Assembly (NCBI RefSeq): GCF_001678755.1
Contig: NZ_LZDS01000005.1
Location: forward strand, 55,330 to 119,329
DNA: 64,000 nucleotides
Source of the DNA: Acinetobacter gandensis
Lineage (GTDB): Bacteria > Pseudomonadota > Gammaproteobacteria > Pseudomonadales > Moraxellaceae
Reading direction: 5' to 3'
Shown here piece after piece: positions 16,864 through 25,817 of the stretch. The notes beneath the pieces were generated by a model. That model was not told where the DNA came from. It saw nothing but the letters and a program-made list of their open reading frames with translations, and did no database searches. How positions within the stretch are numbered: the stretch's first letter is position 1; each line of letters starts with the position of its first letter. A program made the position numbers and the translations under genes.

Positions 16864-18372
16864 TTATTTACCAATTTCAGCCATTTCTTTTTGATATTGC
16901 GCTTCGGCTTTTTCAAAGCGGTCTGTCACTTCTGCTGAAGGTGCTTTGCCCATTAAACTCACCACGACAATACCAATCCATGACAGGATGAATCCTGGAA
17001 TGATTTCGTATAAGCCAGTGTGGCCCATGTAATTTTTCCACACGATAACGGTTACAGCGCCTAGAATCATGCCGACAATCGCACCATTCAATGTCATGCG
17101 TTTCCATAACAACGAAAGAATGATTAATGGGCCAAATGCAGCACCAAAGCCAGCCCAAGCATATGATACTAAACCAAGTACTTTACTTGCAGGGTTCATG
17201 GCAAGGGTAATCGCTAAGATCGCAATTGCTAGAACCATGGCACGGCCAATCCAAACTAACTCTTTTTGTGACGCGTTTTTACGAATGAAACCTTTGTACA
17301 AATCTTCAGTCAAAGTCGTAGAACACACCAAGAGTTGACAACTTAAAGTACTCATAACTGCGGCTAGAATTGCAGCCAAGACAATGCCGGCAATCCATGG
17401 ATTAAACAGGATTTTGGTTAATTCCATAAATACAGTTTCAGGATTGGCATTCACTACAGCTGCCAATTCTGGATGTGCTTGGAAGTAAGCAATACCGACG
17501 TAGCCAGCAGCAACTGCGCCACCTAAGCATAGAATCATCCACGTCATACCAATGCGACGTGCCGCAGGAATTGACTTCACAGAGTCCGCAGCCATAAAAC
17601 GCACTAAAATATGTGGTTGACCAAAATAACCTAGACCCCATGCCATACTTGATAAAATCGCAACTGTACTTAAACCTTCAAATAAATTTGAAGCCTGCGG
17701 ACGCGCAGTTTCAAGGAGTAGCGCCATATCATGACTGTTAGTTCCTAATGATAAGTAGGCAATAACGGGGGTAAGCAGTAAGGCAAAAATCATCAAGCCA
17801 GCTTGAAAAGTATCGGTCCAACTAATAGCGAGGAAGCCGCCAATACAAACATAGCTGATGGTGGCAATTGCGCCAATCCAAAGCGCTGTTGTGTAGTTCC
17901 AGCCAAACAGACTTTCAAATAAACGAGCACCAGCAACCATGCCAGATGCACAGTAAATTGCAAAGAATACCAAAATCACAACAGCAGATAATATTCGTAA
18001 AATACGCTTTTTATCTGCAAAACGGCTGGTGAAATAATCCGGTAAGGTGAGTGCATTATTCTGATATTCAGTATGTACACGTAGTCGACCTGCAACGATG
18101 AGCCAGTTCAGCCAAGCACCAATGATTAAACCAATAGCAATCCATGCTTCAGAAAGTCCTGATAGATAAATTGCACCTGGTAAACCCATGAGTAACCAAC
18201 CACTCATGTCGGATGCACCTGCTGAAAGTGCGGTGACAACGCTGCCTAAACTTCGGCCACCCAAAATATATTCATCAAAGTTTTTTGTTGCTCTATAGGC
18301 ATACAGGCCAATAGCAAGCATGGCGATGATATAGAAAATAAAAGTGACTAATGTCGGGTTCAATTGGCTCAT
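16864..18372 (-). CDS. putP: sodium/proline symporter
   Basis: PutP is the sodium-coupled proline importer of the SSS family, in the inner membrane. The 502 residues contain about 13 hydrophobic segments. Family hallmarks are GGRSLGSVVTALSAGASDMSGW near residue 38 (Na+ and proline site), FGQPHILVRFMAA near 250 and ILAAVMSTLSCQLLV near 337. The C-terminal tail is charged. It feeds the neighbouring putA pathway. Upstream, 18373-18794 is a 422-bp divergent promoter region shared with aspA, in which I see no further gene. Confidence 0.95.
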   Translation of the reverse strand: MSQLNPTLVTFIFYIIAMLAIGLYAYRATKNFDEYILGGRSLGSVVTALSAGASDMSGWLLMGLPGAIYLSGLSEAWIAIGLIIGAWLNWLIVAGRLRVHTEYQNNALTLPDYFTSRFADKKRILRILSAVVILVFFAIYCASGMVAGARLFESLFGWNYTTALWIGAIATISYVCIGGFLAISWTDTFQAGLMIFALLLTPVIAYLSLGTNSHDMALLLETARPQASNLFEGLSTVAILSSMAWGLGYFGQPHILVRFMAADSVKSIPAARRIGMTWMILCLGGAVAAGYVGIAYFQAHPELAAVVNANPETVFMELTKILFNPWIAGIVLAAILAAVMSTLSCQLLVCSTTLTEDLYKGFIRKNASQKELVWIGRAMVLAIAILAITLAMNPASKVLGLVSYAWAGFGAAFGPLIILSLLWKRMTLNGAIVGMILGAVTVIVWKNYMGHTGLYEIIPGFILSWIGIVVVSLMGKAPSAEVTDRFEKAEAQYQKEMAEIGK

Positions 18373-18794
18373 AGGCAGTTCATCCTTATTTGAACAGATT
18401 CATCTCATTCCTAGATGAAAATTTGTACTTGTTACTTAGGTCGCTGATATAAGCATGATTTAAAAATTACACTCTGTAACATTTAAGCGTGTTTTGTGTA
18501 TGGTTTATGTAGATTTCATATTTTTTTCTTACAAAGTCTTTTTTTTGCAAAGTGAGTTCATTCCTTAATCTAATTAGATCCTGAACATAAAAATGAAAGT
18601 TAAGGGTATGGCTTGCTCTACAAATTAAAACGTAAGCATAATGAGGTAAATTACATAACTTTACATTATATACATGAAGCACTTAATAGATATATTTGCT
18701 TTCAATTTCGCTGTATTTGTGATGTAGAGCAATAAGTGTGATTGATTAAATATCATAGTGCACGAAGATGGTGCGTTAGAAGTGAGTATCAGCA

Positions 18795-20243
18795 GTGACG
18801 ACGGTTCAGATGGAAAAAACAAGAATTGAGCATGATTTGTTAGGGGAAAAAGTCGTCCCACAATCGAGCTATTATGGCATTCATACTTTAAGGGCAATGG
18901 AAAACTTTCAGATTTCATCCCAAACGGTAGGTATGAATCTCAATTTTATTCGTGCGATTGCGCAAGTTAAAAAAGCATCGGCACAAACCAATCAGAAATT
19001 TAATTTAATACAGGATGAAATCGCACAGGCGATTCAATCAGCATGTGACAGTTTGATTTTACATCCAGAACATTGGCAGCCTGCATTTCCAATTGATATT
19101 TATCAAGGTGGAGCGGGTACTTCTATTAATATGAATGCCAATGAAGTGATTGCTAATTTGTCTTTGGAATTATTGGGCGAAACGAAGGGAAGTTATCACA
19201 GAGTTCATCCCAATGATCATGTGAATAAGTCGCAATCGACCAATGACGTATATCCAACAGCGCTACGCCTTGCAACATATAGTTCATTCGATGGTTTACT
19301 GACAGTTATAGCTCAGTTAATTGATGCACTTTATATAAAGGCAGAAGAATTTGCGCATGTCATTAAAATGGGACGTACTCAATTACAAGATGCTGTTCCA
19401 ATGACACTGGGGCAAGAATTTCGTGCGTTTGCAACTTTATTAAAAGAAGACTTAAAGCTAATCGACCAAACACGTCAACTTTTATTGGAAATTAACTTAG
19501 GTGCAACAGCAATTGGTACAGGTGTGAATTCACCCAAAGGCTATGCAACTGAAGTGGTGCAAAATCTCGCAAATTTAACGGGCTTACAATTAAAAGGTGC
19601 TGAAGACTATGTTGAAGCAACCAGTGATTGTGGTGTCTTTATTATTTTATCAAGCTGTTTAAAACGACTCGCGGTGAAACTCTCAAAAATTTGCAATGAC
19701 TTACGTTTATTAAGTTCTGGCCCACGTACAGGACTTGCAGAAATTCGCTTACCTGAGCTTCAAGCTGGTTCTTCAATTATGCCGGCAAAGGTTAATCCAG
19801 TGATTCCTGAAGTAGTGAATCAAATTGCATTTCGAGTCATGGGGAATGATTTGACCATCACTTTAGCTGCTGAAGCAGGGCAGCTGCAATTGAACGTAAT
19901 GGAACCTGTGATTGCAGTTTCAATGAATGAGTCAATTGAATTACTGATTAATGCAATTACCACCTTAGAAACGAAATGTATTCAAGGTATTCAAGCAAAT
20001 GAACAAGCTTGTTTTGATGCAGTTATGCGCAGTGTGGGGATTGTTACCTTGCTTGATCCATATTTAGGGCATGCAAAATGTGATGAAATTGGAAAGCAAT
20101 GTATCGCAGAGAATAAAACTATCCGCCAAGTGGTGCTTGAACAGCAATTATTAACTGTACAGCAATTGGATGAAATTTTCTCCATAGAAAATCTAGTTTC
20201 AGAAGTTACACCTTGGCAGGCGCCATTGGCTCAAGTGAGCTAA
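18795..20243 (+). CDS. aspA: aspartate ammonia-lyase
   Basis: AspA converts L-aspartate to fumarate and ammonia in the cytosol as a homotetramer. Recognisable elements are RIEHDLLGEKVVPQSSYYGIHT at the start (family N-terminus), MGRTQLQDAVPMTLGQEF near 190, and the superfamily signature GSSIMPAKVNPVIPEVVNQ near 330, containing the catalytic Ser loop. Length (482 from GTG 18795) fits. ATG 18810 is an alternative start five residues later and neither has a clear ribosome binding site. Placed beside put genes, it suggests a locus for amino acids that feed the TCA cycle. Confidence 0.93.
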   Translation: MTTVQMEKTRIEHDLLGEKVVPQSSYYGIHTLRAMENFQISSQTVGMNLNFIRAIAQVKKASAQTNQKFNLIQDEIAQAIQSACDSLILHPEHWQPAFPIDIYQGGAGTSINMNANEVIANLSLELLGETKGSYHRVHPNDHVNKSQSTNDVYPTALRLATYSSFDGLLTVIAQLIDALYIKAEEFAHVIKMGRTQLQDAVPMTLGQEFRAFATLLKEDLKLIDQTRQLLLEINLGATAIGTGVNSPKGYATEVVQNLANLTGLQLKGAEDYVEATSDCGVFIILSSCLKRLAVKLSKICNDLRLLSSGPRTGLAEIRLPELQAGSSIMPAKVNPVIPEVVNQIAFRVMGNDLTITLAAEAGQLQLNVMEPVIAVSMNESIELLINAITTLETKCIQGIQANEQACFDAVMRSVGIVTLLDPYLGHAKCDEIGKQCIAENKTIRQVVLEQQLLTVQQLDEIFSIENLVSEVTPWQAPLAQVS

Positions 20244-20280
20244 TTGTGATTGACTTACAGTCTCAATGAAAAAGCCATTT

Positions 20281-20308
20281 AAAAGTGAAGATTCGTCTTC
20301 ACTTTTCT
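20281..20308 (+). terminator. UUCG-loop terminator after aspA
   Basis: A perfect 11-bp stem AAAAGTGAAGA / TCTTCACTTTT closed by TTCG lies 38 nt after the aspA stop codon. Confidence 0.88.
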
Positions 20309-20428
20309 ATTTATAGAATTAAAAAGTGTATAAATCAGTGAAATGAACCGTTTGATGAATGATTTCAAACAATTCAACGCAGCAAAGCAAATACGCAGTA
20401 CAATAGTTTTTAATTTTGTTTTAATCGC

Positions 20429-20485
20429 TATGTTTAATAAGTTAAGCCAACTTTTTAAAGGTTCAAAAGAATCACCTGAACAATA
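20429..20485 (+). CDS. possible tiny ORF abutting the insertion sequence
   Basis: An ATG opens an 18-codon frame, MFNKLSQLFKGSKESPEQ, ending in TAG only 16 bp before the IS arm. It has the amphipathic start of a real small protein, but there is no convincing ribosome binding site. It could be a genuine microprotein, the stump of a gene cut by the insertion sequence, or chance. Confidence 0.2.
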
Positions 20486-20545
20486 GAGGTGGTCCCACTT
20501 GTTTGAACAACTAAAAGCGTATTTATAAGTGATATTCCGCTCTAG

Positions 20546-21286
20546 TTAAGCCACCTTGTTTTGTTGGGGTAGCTGATCATAGTAAAACTCATTTGGTGTC
20601 ATTTTGTCTAGACTCGAATGAGGTCGTTTCAAATTATAAAACTCAAAATATGCACTTAATTGCTTTTTCGCATCTGTGACACTGCTATAAGCTTTGAGAT
20701 ACACCTCTTCATATTTAACGCTCCGCCATAATCGTTCAACCATCACATTATCTACCCATCGACCTTTACCATCCATACTGATTTGAATGCCATTTGATTT
20801 CAATACATCAATAAATGCATCACTGGTAAACTGGCTGCCTTGGTCTGTATTAAATATTTCAGGTCGACCATATTTTTCAATCGCTTCATTTAAAGCCGAA
20901 ATACAAAAATCCACCTCCATACTAATCGATACCCTATGCGCAAGTACCTTGCGGCTATGCCAATCAATCACAGCACATAAATAAACAAAGCCTTTTGCCA
21001 TAGGGATATACGTTATATCCGTAGACCACACTTGATTACTGCGCTGAATAGCCAACCCTTTGAGCAGATATGGATATTTACGGTGAGCTTGATTAGCCTG
21101 GCTTAAATTTGGTTTGCAATATAACGCCTGAATACCCATTTTCTTCATTAAAGTACGTGTATGACGTCGTCCTATATGATGTCCTTGACGATTCAACAAA
21201 TCACGCATCATACGACTGCCTGCAAAAGGATATTGCATATGTAATTCATCAATACATCGCATCAGCTTCAGATCTGATGCACTCAC
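20546..21286 (-). CDS. IS3-family transposase OrfB (rve integrase core)
   Basis: It carries an HTH_21-like N-terminus (MRDLLNRQGHHIGRRHTRTL) and a retroviral-integrase-type catalytic core with a DD(35)E triad: Asp90 (STDITYIPM), Asp148 (NTDQGSQFTS) and Glu184 (DNVMVERLWRSVKYEEVY). The frame stays open upstream of the nominal GTG 21286, back to the overlap with OrfA, so the active enzyme is expected as an OrfAB fusion made by -1 frameshifting rather than from this start. No disabling mutation is visible. Confidence 0.92.
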   Translation of the reverse strand: MSASDLKLMRCIDELHMQYPFAGSRMMRDLLNRQGHHIGRRHTRTLMKKMGIQALYCKPNLSQANQAHRKYPYLLKGLAIQRSNQVWSTDITYIPMAKGFVYLCAVIDWHSRKVLAHRVSISMEVDFCISALNEAIEKYGRPEIFNTDQGSQFTSDAFIDVLKSNGIQISMDGKGRWVDNVMVERLWRSVKYEEVYLKAYSSVTDAKKQLSAYFEFYNLKRPHSSLDKMTPNEFYYDQLPQQNKVA

Positions 21287-21372
21287 AGGTTTTGGGCGAT
21301 AGTAATAACAACCACGGGAGACTTTCAGCAGCTTAGCTTGCTTAGATACTGAAATCTGAAGTGAGTCGTCGA

Positions 21373-21690
21373 TTAACTTTTGTGGTTGAAGCGGCCCAGT
21401 TTCTTCAACACACCTTCTAAAAAATCAATTTCTAATGCCTGCTCACCGATTTTTGCATGTAGTTTTTTTAGATCGATGGGTGGTTCTGTTGGAGCTTTTG
21501 ATTGATCGAAAGCTTGCGAGGAAGCTGAGATCAATTGATTTTTCCAGTCAATAATTTGGTTTTGATGAACATCAAACTCAGCACTCAATTCAGCAAGTGT
21601 TTTTTCTGCTTTAATCGCAGCAAGTGCTACCTTAGCTTTAAAATCATTTGAATGATTTCTTCTTGGTCTACGTGCCATAAAATACTCCAT
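21373..21690 (-). CDS. IS3-family transposase OrfA (helix-turn-helix)
   Basis: This 105-residue DNA-binding subunit has the HTH_Tnp_1 pattern (RNHSNDFKAKVALAAIKAEK then ELSAEFDVHQNQIIDWKNQL) and a leucine-zipper-like C-terminal helix (LHAKIGEQALEIDFLEGVL). The probable start is MARRPRRNHSN, a few codons inside the longest frame. On the minus strand the codons GAT TTT TTA supply the heptamer T TTT TTA (plus coordinates 21418-21424), a classic -1 slippery site, and the -1 frame then runs without a stop into OrfB. Confidence 0.9.
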   Translation of the reverse strand: MEYFMARRPRRNHSNDFKAKVALAAIKAEKTLAELSAEFDVHQNQIIDWKNQLISASSQAFDQSKAPTEPPIDLKKLHAKIGEQALEIDFLEGVLKKLGRFNHKS

Positions 21691-21943
21691 ATATTGATGT
21701 TTATAACATCATTTGAGGAGCAGAATATCACTTATAGGAGTTGTTCAAATTTACGGATCCATCTCTGTGCAACCTTAGGCGAAACACTTTTAAACAAATA
21801 GATTTAGAGAATAAGAAAAAAGTCACTTTTATTTGAGGGTGATCTAATAACATAAAGACATTGCTTAGTGTGCAATTGCTCATAGAATGCGTAAAGCATT
21901 TTTCAAAGAATATGAATATGAAAGACCCTTCAAATATGGTTTT

Positions 21944-22264
21944 TTATTCAAAATGACATACGTAGTCCACAACCTCTTTGGCTTGTAGCCTAAATATGCT
22001 CCCCTGACTAGCGGTAAAAGACTCACCTTCCCCATATAATCGATATGCACTTTCATCATCTATTTGTACGAGACATTGTCCGGACACTATTTCCATGCGT
22101 TCATTCACATGTACTTCGAACACTAAAGGTTGTGGTGAAGGTAAGATGACACCTATTGTTTTTCTAGTCCCATCCTGCATATGCAAGACATGACTAATTG
22201 AACGACCACCATAATGTATCGTTGGTTTCTTAGTCACAGAAACAAAATCAAACTGTCTAGACAT
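21944..22264 (-). CDS. ppnP: pyrimidine/purine nucleoside phosphorylase PpnP
   Basis: PpnP (formerly YaiE/DUF1255) is a small cupin-fold enzyme that phosphorolyses many nucleosides to free base and ribose 1-phosphate. Characteristic are TIHYGGRSISHVLHMQDGTRK, the GVILPSPQPLVFEV strand, NERMEIVSGQ and the closing strand with DYVCHFE. I start at ATG 22264 (106 residues), because the family starts M(S/T)xQFDxVSV; an in-frame ATG at 22276 adds four residues. The gene stands alone, about 200 bp from the insertion sequence. Confidence 0.88.
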   Translation of the reverse strand: MSRQFDFVSVTKKPTIHYGGRSISHVLHMQDGTRKTIGVILPSPQPLVFEVHVNERMEIVSGQCLVQIDDESAYRLYGEGESFTASQGSIFRLQAKEVVDYVCHFE

Positions 22265-23009
22265 ACTCGATCTCATTTAATATTTATTTAATATTTATTT
22301 AACTTTTACTCTTCTAACCCACTCAAACTTACAATTTAATGTCTAATTTTTATACATTGTTTTGAAAATTTTCTAAATGTTTTTCCAAGGACTTTTTATA
22401 AAGCGTGCTATTTCATTTTTTAAAAAGCATCCAAACATTTATTGGGTCTGAACTAAAAATATCGTTCGCTACTAAGATAAGTTGAAATTGTTACATATTT
22501 ACGAATCACTCAAGCAAAGCGATAAGTGGAGTTTTTGATGTACCAAACATTGAGCAATTGAGTAATCGCATTATTTCAGTTTTATATCCAATTTTCAGCT
22601 TTGCATTGTAGAAAATCTTATAAAGCAGTTAAGGATATAAAACTAGAAGAAATTTCAAATTTAATAAACACAATATATTGTTTTTACGATTGTTTTATAA
22701 GAATTCTAATTTTCTTAAGCATTAATTCATATAAATACACTCACTTTAATCACTATAATGCATAAAAAAAACTTGTTATGATTGCGCTAACTTTTTGATA
22801 TCACTCATAGTTAAGCTCTTAGACTCTGAAAAACATAATAATTTTTCTTGCCAATAAAGTGACTTAATTATACTGATATCGCATTGCATCAAAATATGAC
22901 CGTCTTTTATGATTGTCTTTAAAATCAGATGTAATGATTTAAACAGAATTAATCTCTCTATTCAGATTGATAAATTTAAAATGATGTTAAGTTTATCTGG
23001 GATGAACAC
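22265..23009. other. 745-bp AT-rich intergenic region, no gene identified
   Basis: Apart from a short direct repeat near its left end (two copies of TTAATATTTATT around 22277-22300), I see only stop-rich AT sequence in all frames. It must include the promoter of metQ. No SAM riboswitch core or MetJ-type box array could be recognised by eye. Confidence 0.6.
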
Positions 23010-23882
23010 ATGAAAAAGCTCCTTGGTCTTGTTTTAGGTCTATCAGTTGGCTTGTCTGGCTGTGGTAAACAAGAAGCACCTGCAACTGATGCGACAAAAT
23101 CAACAGATAATGCTGAAGTTCAAACAGTTACAATGGCATCTACAGGCTCTGATGCTGACATTTGGCGTTACATCGCTGGCCTTCCTGAAACCAAGGAAGC
23201 TGGCATCAAGCTTGAAGTGAAAAACTTCACTGATTACGTGTCTATGAACACCGCTGTAGCGAATAAAGAAATCGACGTGAATGCATTCCAATCTTATGCA
23301 TACATGGTTGCGTTTAACGACAATAATAAAGATAAAATTGCCCCGCTTTCTACAACTTACTTAGAACCAATGGGTATCTATTCAAGCAAAGTTAAAAAGC
23401 TTGATGAGTTCAAAACTGGCGCAACAATTGCGATTCCAAACGATGGCGCAAACGAATCACGTGCATTGTTACTCCTTCAATCTGCTGGCTTAATCAAACT
23501 TAAAGCAGACTTTGATGACGTAAAAGGCACACCTGCTGATGTCACTGAAAACGCGAAAAAAATCGTGATCAAACCGATTCAAATGGCAACTGCTGTTCGT
23601 GTTAAAGATGAAGTAGATGCAATTGTTTTGGGTAATACCCTTGCAATGGAAGGTGGTTTAAATGTATTGAAAGATGCTGTGTACTATGAGCCAATCGATC
23701 AAAGTACAAAAATGAATGTGAACATTCTTGCTGTTGCAGCTGACCGTCAAAACGATCCTGTATTACAAAAAGTAGGAGCGCTTTACCATACCCCTGCAGT
23801 CAAAGCTTATATCGATGAACACTTCGGTGGTACTAAAATTGATGTAAATAAACCAACAAGCTACCTCACTGAAGCAAAATAG
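23010..23882 (+). CDS. metQ: D/L-methionine-binding lipoprotein MetQ
   Basis: This NlpA-family solute-binding lipoprotein of the methionine ABC importer is anchored outside the inner membrane. The 290 residues start with a lipoprotein signal peptide and a lipobox LSGC (Cys18). The mature protein shows NTAVANKEIDVNAFQSYAYM near 88 and GATIAIPNDGANESRALLLL near 135, which in relatives line the methionine pocket. GGGATG precedes the ATG. It is the first gene of metQ-metN-metI; a terminator directly after it should make MetQ more abundant than the transporter core. Confidence 0.93.
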   Translation: MKKLLGLVLGLSVGLSGCGKQEAPATDATKSTDNAEVQTVTMASTGSDADIWRYIAGLPETKEAGIKLEVKNFTDYVSMNTAVANKEIDVNAFQSYAYMVAFNDNNKDKIAPLSTTYLEPMGIYSSKVKKLDEFKTGATIAIPNDGANESRALLLLQSAGLIKLKADFDDVKGTPADVTENAKKIVIKPIQMATAVRVKDEVDAIVLGNTLAMEGGLNVLKDAVYYEPIDQSTKMNVNILAVAADRQNDPVLQKVGALYHTPAVKAYIDEHFGGTKIDVNKPTSYLTEAK

Positions 23883-23901
23883 TAATATAATTTAGTCAAA
23901 T

Positions 23902-23932
23902 AAACAGGCAAAGTTTACTTTGCCTGTTTTTT
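23902..23932 (+). terminator. intra-operon terminator between metQ and metN
   Basis: The AAACAGGCAAAGT arm pairs with ACTTTGCCTGTTT, followed by TTT, starting about 20 nt after the metQ stop and ending 24 nt before the metN start. It is probably leaky, since no separate metN promoter is obvious. Confidence 0.8.
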
Positions 23933-23955
23933 CATTTTTGAACTTTTTTGAAGCT

Positions 23956-24981
23956 ATGATCCAATTTAAAAATATCTCCAAGCATTTTGAGCTTAAAGGC
24001 CAAACCGTTACAGCACTGGATCAGATTAATCTGGATATTCCAGATGGCTGTATTTTCGGTCTGATCGGCTATAGTGGTGCAGGCAAAAGTACCTTAATTC
24101 GTTTAATCAATTTGCTAGAGCGCCCGAGCGAAGGTCAAATTATTATTAATGATAAAGACTTTACTGCTTTAAATTCGAGCGAGCTTCGTCAAGAACGCAC
24201 TAACATCGGTATGATTTTCCAGCATTTCAACTTGTTGCAAACCAAGACTGTTGCACAAAACATTGAAATGCCGCTGAAATTATTAGGTGTATCAAAAGCT
24301 GAGCGTCAAAAGCGTTTAGATGAATTATTAGAATTTATTGACCTAAAACATAAAAAAGATGCCTATCCAGATGAATTATCTGGTGGACAAAAGCAACGTG
24401 TTGGTATTGCTCGTGCGCTCGCCAATCATCCTAAAATTTTACTTTGTGATGAAGCGACTTCTGCGCTTGATCCGCAAACCACAAAATCAGTTTTAGCCTT
24501 ACTTAAAAAAATCAACCAAGAACAAGGTATCACCATTGTTATGGTGACCCATGAAATGGATGTCATTGAATCTGTTTGTGATTTTGTTGCCGTCATGGAA
24601 CAAGGTAAAGTAATTGAACACGGCTCTACGCTAGAAATTTTTAGTAAGCCGCAACAAAACACCACCAAGAATTTTATTCAAACTGTATTGCAACAACAGT
24701 TACCAGTTAACATTTTAAATAACCTAGAAAATAAAAATCATAACAGTATCTACTGCTTAAAATTCCTCGGCAGTTCAGCACAAGAAACCGTGGTTCAATC
24801 GGTGATTAAACAGTTTGATATCAGCTTGAATATTTTATTTGCCAATATGACCGAAATTAACGGTGCAGTGATTGGACAAATGTTTGTTCAGCTATTGGGT
24901 GATGCAACCTTGATTCAACAATCGGTTGCTTTCCTTGAGCAAAATGGCGTTGAAGTGACACAACCAGGAGTTCAGCCATGA
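23956..24981 (+). CDS. metN: methionine ABC transporter ATP-binding protein MetN
   Basis: The 341 residues hold a full ABC ATPase: Walker A GYSGAGKSTL near residue 38, signature LSGGQKQRVGIARAL near 140, Walker B ILLCDEATSALDP near 160 and the H-loop VTHEMD near 195. A C-terminal NIL domain (about 265-341) is the methionine-sensing autoinhibitory module of MetN. I start at ATG 23956 (MIQFKNISKHF), the family start; the longer frame upstream overlaps the terminator. It overlaps metI by 4 bp (ATGA), which implies translational coupling. Confidence 0.94.
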   Translation: MIQFKNISKHFELKGQTVTALDQINLDIPDGCIFGLIGYSGAGKSTLIRLINLLERPSEGQIIINDKDFTALNSSELRQERTNIGMIFQHFNLLQTKTVAQNIEMPLKLLGVSKAERQKRLDELLEFIDLKHKKDAYPDELSGGQKQRVGIARALANHPKILLCDEATSALDPQTTKSVLALLKKINQEQGITIVMVTHEMDVIESVCDFVAVMEQGKVIEHGSTLEIFSKPQQNTTKNFIQTVLQQQLPVNILNNLENKNHNSIYCLKFLGSSAQETVVQSVIKQFDISLNILFANMTEINGAVIGQMFVQLLGDATLIQQSVAFLEQNGVEVTQPGVQP

Positions 24982-25673
24982 GAGATTTAATTGTTCAATG
25001 GCTGACACAAATGACAGCACCATTTTGGAAAAGCTCTCTTTCGATGGATCAGTTTGTCACTGCCCTGCAAGAAACGTTTCACATGGTATTTTTTGCCATG
25101 CTATTTGGCTGTATTTGGGGCTTTATTCAAGCAGTGATTTTATATGTATCACGTCCGCAAGGTATTTTGCCAAATCGCGTGATTTATCATGGCTTAAACC
25201 CAATTGTGAACGCGCTACGGTCATTGCCATTTATTATCTTACTCATTGCTGTGATTCCGCTAACTAAAGTCATTGTGGGTACTTCTATTGGTACATGGGC
25301 AGCAATTGTTCCACTGACCATCTATGTTGGCCCTTACATTGGCCGCTTAATTGAAACTTCACTGCTTGAAGTAAATGACGGTATTATTGAGTCTGCCCAG
25401 GCCATGGGTGCATCTCCTATGCAGATCATCACTAAATTTGTACTACCTGAGTCACGTAGTTCGCTCATTCTAAACTTAACCACTGCAACCATTAGCTTAA
25501 TTGGCGCAACAGCCATGGCAGGTGCAGTCGGTGCAGGCGGTATTGGTGACCTGGCGATTTCTTATGGTTACCAACGTTTTGATAGTAGCGTCGTTATTAT
25601 GACTGTGATTGTATTATTGATCTTGGTGCAAATCGTACAAAGTCTAGGTGACTGGTTATCAAAGCTACGTTAA
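24978..25673 (+). CDS. metI: methionine ABC transporter permease MetI
   Basis: This inner-membrane permease of 231 residues has about five hydrophobic segments and the EAA coupling loop (GIIESAQAMGASPMQIITKFVLPES, near 135) that contacts MetN. Length is typical for MetI (217-231). It is the last gene of the methionine import operon, followed closely by a strong terminator. Confidence 0.94.
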   Translation: MRDLIVQWLTQMTAPFWKSSLSMDQFVTALQETFHMVFFAMLFGCIWGFIQAVILYVSRPQGILPNRVIYHGLNPIVNALRSLPFIILLIAVIPLTKVIVGTSIGTWAAIVPLTIYVGPYIGRLIETSLLEVNDGIIESAQAMGASPMQIITKFVLPESRSSLILNLTTATISLIGATAMAGAVGAGGIGDLAISYGYQRFDSSVVIMTVIVLLILVQIVQSLGDWLSKLR

Positions 25674-25702
25674 GGCTTAAGCGCGTTTTCATCACCTTAT
25701 TG

Positions 25703-25733
25703 AATAAAACCCTCTACATGAGGGTTTTATTTT
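25703..25733 (+). terminator. terminator after metI
   Basis: A perfect 12-bp stem AATAAAACCCTC / GAGGGTTTTATT with a 5-nt loop and trailing TT lies 30 nt past the metI stop. Confidence 0.9.
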
Positions 25734-25817
25734 GTCGATATTATTTTATACTTCCAGAAATCTTGTAAAACTAGAAACGACATTTCACTTTTTCTTTATT
25801 TAACAAATATTAATCTT

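Larger units (their letters stand above)
20502..21749 (-). mobile_element. IS3-family insertion sequence
   Basis: The element is about 1.25 kb and encodes an OrfA/OrfB transposase pair on the minus strand. Terminal inverted repeats are visible: TTTGAACAACT at both outer ends and TATAAGTGATATTC further in (20524-20537 and, inverted, 21723-21736). The left arm has 11 nt (AAAAGCGTATT) where the right arm has only CC. I find no matching target duplication: bases immediately outside are CTTG on the left and TTAC on the right. An imperfect resemblance continues outside the arms (TGGTCCC at 20490, TGGATCC inverted ending at 21761), so the exact ends are uncertain. Confidence 0.9.

Noticed and set aside
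20502..21749. Two separate genes encoding OrfA and OrfB transposases as a broken IS
   Set aside because: The two-frame layout is the normal IS3 architecture and the slippery heptamer explains expression, so it is not evidence of decay.
22265..23009. SAM riboswitch or MetJ box array upstream of metQ
   Set aside because: No recognisable riboswitch helices or tandem AGACGTCT-type boxes could be seen.
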